Positions 60,292 to 64,000 of a stretch of DNA of 64,000 nt are shown piece by piece (position 1 is the stretch's first letter; each line of letters starts with the position of its first letter). This DNA is from Gammaproteobacteria bacterium. Lineage in GTDB: Bacteria > Pseudomonadota > Gammaproteobacteria > Nitrosococcales > Methylophagaceae. The notes beneath the pieces are model-generated. The model searched no databases. It saw only the letters and a program-made list of their open reading frames with translations, and was not told the origin of the DNA. The stretch spans positions 1-64,000 of the forward strand of contig JAOUJZ010000002.1 in the NCBI GenBank assembly GCA_029882915.1. Direction: 5' to 3'. The translations under genes were made by a program, and so were the position numbers.

Positions 60292-60786
60292 TCATTTCAA
60301 TGCCGACAAACGGCGTAAAATACCCTGAACCAGTTGCTGATCCAGTTGCTCACGTAATAAACGTTCTTCTTCATCTTTACCAAGCACCTGTTCTTGGTCA
60401 AAGCGGTAATCGCGTTGTGCTTCAACTTGTTGTGATTTAGTTAACACCTGACCCTGTCCATCGCTCACATTGAACGTTATCAGACCATGCAAACCATATT
60501 CACTGACTTTAGCATCAGACCCGACAGATAACACACGTCGTTCAACTTTATTTTCTGTCACCGTTAATACGGCAGTACCTTGCTGATAATCACTGACTAC
60601 AGTCACACCATTACGAGTTAATGTTCTCTTCAGCTCCAATCCAAGTCCTTGCTGTAGATTAACGCCTTGTACATACATGGTTTTTAAACTATCAGGCAAG
60701 GTCGCTGAGCCACGCAAATGAAACCCACAACTTGCCAATAAAAACAATGACAAACCAACAAATACACTCAACAGTGAACGATTCAT
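60292..60786 (-). CDS. lptE: LPS-assembly lipoprotein LptE
   Basis: 164 residues. Lipoprotein signal with lipobox LASC (Cys20), then GFHLRGSATLPDSLKTMYVQG, the typical mature start. The core has DYQQGTAVLTVTENKVERRVLSVG and the C-terminal helix EERLLREQLDQQLVQGILRRL. It plugs the LptD barrel that inserts lipopolysaccharide into the outer membrane. It starts 15 nt after the leuS stop. Confidence 0.94.
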   Translation of the reverse strand: MNRSLLSVFVGLSLFLLASCGFHLRGSATLPDSLKTMYVQGVNLQQGLGLELKRTLTRNGVTVVSDYQQGTAVLTVTENKVERRVLSVGSDAKVSEYGLHGLITFNVSDGQGQVLTKSQQVEAQRDYRFDQEQVLGKDEEERLLREQLDQQLVQGILRRLSALK

Positions 60787-60801
60787 AAGTACAACCCTTA
60801 A

Positions 60802-63267
<2,466 letters not shown>

Positions 63268-63328
63268 TTACGATGAGAAATAAAGCGTGTAAGGATACCT
63301 CAGCTAGCGTTTTGCATAAAGATAAATA

Positions 63329-64000
63329 CTAAAACAACTCGACGTCACCCGTTTCTTGTTCAGCTGGTATTAACAATCCTTGCTCAAGTAAATCTTCATA
63401 ACACAACACTCGATTACGGCCGTTGTTTTTTGCGTAATACAAGGCATGATCAGCACGGTCAATCAAACTGCTAACAGGCTCCAAAAAACTGCTATCCGAT
63501 TGTACTTCAGCCATTCGGCTATATCCGATACTCACTGTCACTCTACCTACCAGTGGAAAGTTCGTACTTTCAACCTTGTCACGAAAACGTTCCAGAACCT
63601 GATACGCTTCATCATGTTCAACATCATGTAACATGACCGCGAACTCTTCACCGCCATAACGAAATAACCAATCCATACTTCTGAAAGATTCTGACATTGA
63701 TCTTGCTAGTAAGATCAGTACTTCATCGCCATATAAATGACCGAAGCTATCATTGATCTTTTTGAAGTGATCAATATCAATTAATACAAAATAAGTGGCA
63801 ATTTCATCACTAATTGACTTCGATTTATCCGTTACTGCTTGATCCATTAACCGATCAAATGCCATTCGGTTCATTAATCCGGTCAGCGCATCAATTTCAC
63901 TGGTATAGAGCAATCGATTTAAGTGAGTGAATGCAGCAAGCATTTGCTCCCACACCCGTCTGTTAACTGAATCAGATGAGATACTTTTTATGACTAAAAC
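63329..64000 (-). CDS. GGDEF diguanylate cyclase, C-terminal part (runs off the window)
   Basis: The frame is open from the right edge for about 223 codons to a stop at 63329. The GGDEF domain starts near DALTGLMNRMAFDRL and has the active motif GGEEF. The inhibitory I-site RSMD lies five residues before it, so product inhibition by cyclic di-GMP is expected. FVLIDIDHFKKINDSFGHLYGD is also intact. It should make cyclic di-GMP. The sensing part upstream is outside the window, so the signal is unknown. Confidence 0.93.
   Translation of the reverse strand, partial: VLVIKSISSDSVNRRVWEQMLAAFTHLNRLLYTSEIDALTGLMNRMAFDRLMDQAVTDKSKSISDEIATYFVLIDIDHFKKINDSFGHLYGDEVLILLARSMSESFRSMDWLFRYGGEEFAVMLHDVEHDEAYQVLERFRDKVESTNFPLVGRVTVSIGYSRMAEVQSDSSFLEPVSSLIDRADHALYYAKNNGRNRVLCYEDLLEQGLLIPAEQETGDVELF

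Noticed and set aside
59961-60440. Plus-strand ORF of 159 codons opposite holA/lptE
   Set aside because: Straddles two well-conserved minus-strand genes and shows no protein family features.

Overview
The window is a piece of a gammaproteobacterial chromosome. The evidence is the gene content and gene order: lptE-holA-nadD-rsfS-rlmH, maf-rng-yhdP-tldD, glnA-ntrB-ntrC, tRNA-fMet-rimP-nusA-infB-rbfA-truB-rpsO-pnp, and hisC-tyrA-aroA-cmk-rpsA-ihfB. The DNA looks AT-rich by eye (not computed). It is dense with genes, and about 60 of 66 genes lie on the minus strand. A cbb3 oxidase, class-II-type EPSP synthase, DUF3579 protein and Methylophaga/Cycloclasticus-like arrangements suggest a marine Thiotrichales-type bacterium. 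That placement is a guess, since nothing here fixes the genus. I see no insertion sequence, prophage, CRISPR array, rRNA operon or replication origin.

Layout, left to right. 1-3.1 kb: the start of suhB (cut by the edge), an Lpp-like alanine-zipper lipoprotein, an L,D-transpeptidase, and bamD. 3.1-7.1 kb: sucC-sucD-nadE-glnB, read leftward. 7.3-9.4 kb: a small rightward operon of pip, dtd and an unknown membrane-anchored protein. 9.4-17.9 kb: the cbb3 cytochrome oxidase operon ccoNOQP, a 38-codon membrane ORF set between two hairpins, and the assembly genes ccoGHIS. A perfect inverted repeat lies upstream of ccoN. 18-28 kb: a Mth938-like protein, ihfB, rpsA, cmk, aroA, tyrA, hisC, lspA and ileS. 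The genes from ileS to cmk are almost continuously overlapped. 28-33 kb: DUF3579, a CBS protein, prfC and the molybdate importer modABC. 33-42.3 kb: the translation/transcription cluster from pnp back to rimP and the initiator tRNA. 42.3-47.2 kb: the nitrogen regulon core ntrC, ntrB, a DUF4124 protein and glnA. 47.2-48.5 kb: a TusA-like carrier and a PP-loop/NFACT-R-type putative tRNA thiolase. 48.5-63.3 kb: tldD, yhdP, rng, maf, rlmH, rsfS, a broken ydcF/elyC-type gene, nadD, proA, holA, lptE and leuS. 63.3 kb to the end: a GGDEF diguanylate cyclase cut by the edge.

How the genes fit together. GlnB (3.1 kb), NtrB, NtrC and GlnA are the standard nitrogen-status circuit. The sequence shows sigma-54 -24/-12 elements with NtrC-type palindromes upstream of glnA, and also upstream of ntrBC, which implies positive autoregulation. 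The envelope is served by Lpp, L,D-transpeptidase, BamD, LptE, LspA and YhdP. Respiration at low oxygen is served by the complete ccoNOQP/GHIS set.

Most of the window is ordinary housekeeping DNA. The items most worth a second look are the 38-aa ORF in the cbb3 operon, the PP-loop/TusA pair, the sigma-54/NtrC elements in front of ntrBC, the initiator tRNA with U1:U72 ends, the decayed ydcF/elyC gene, and the 25-bp palindrome upstream of ccoN.
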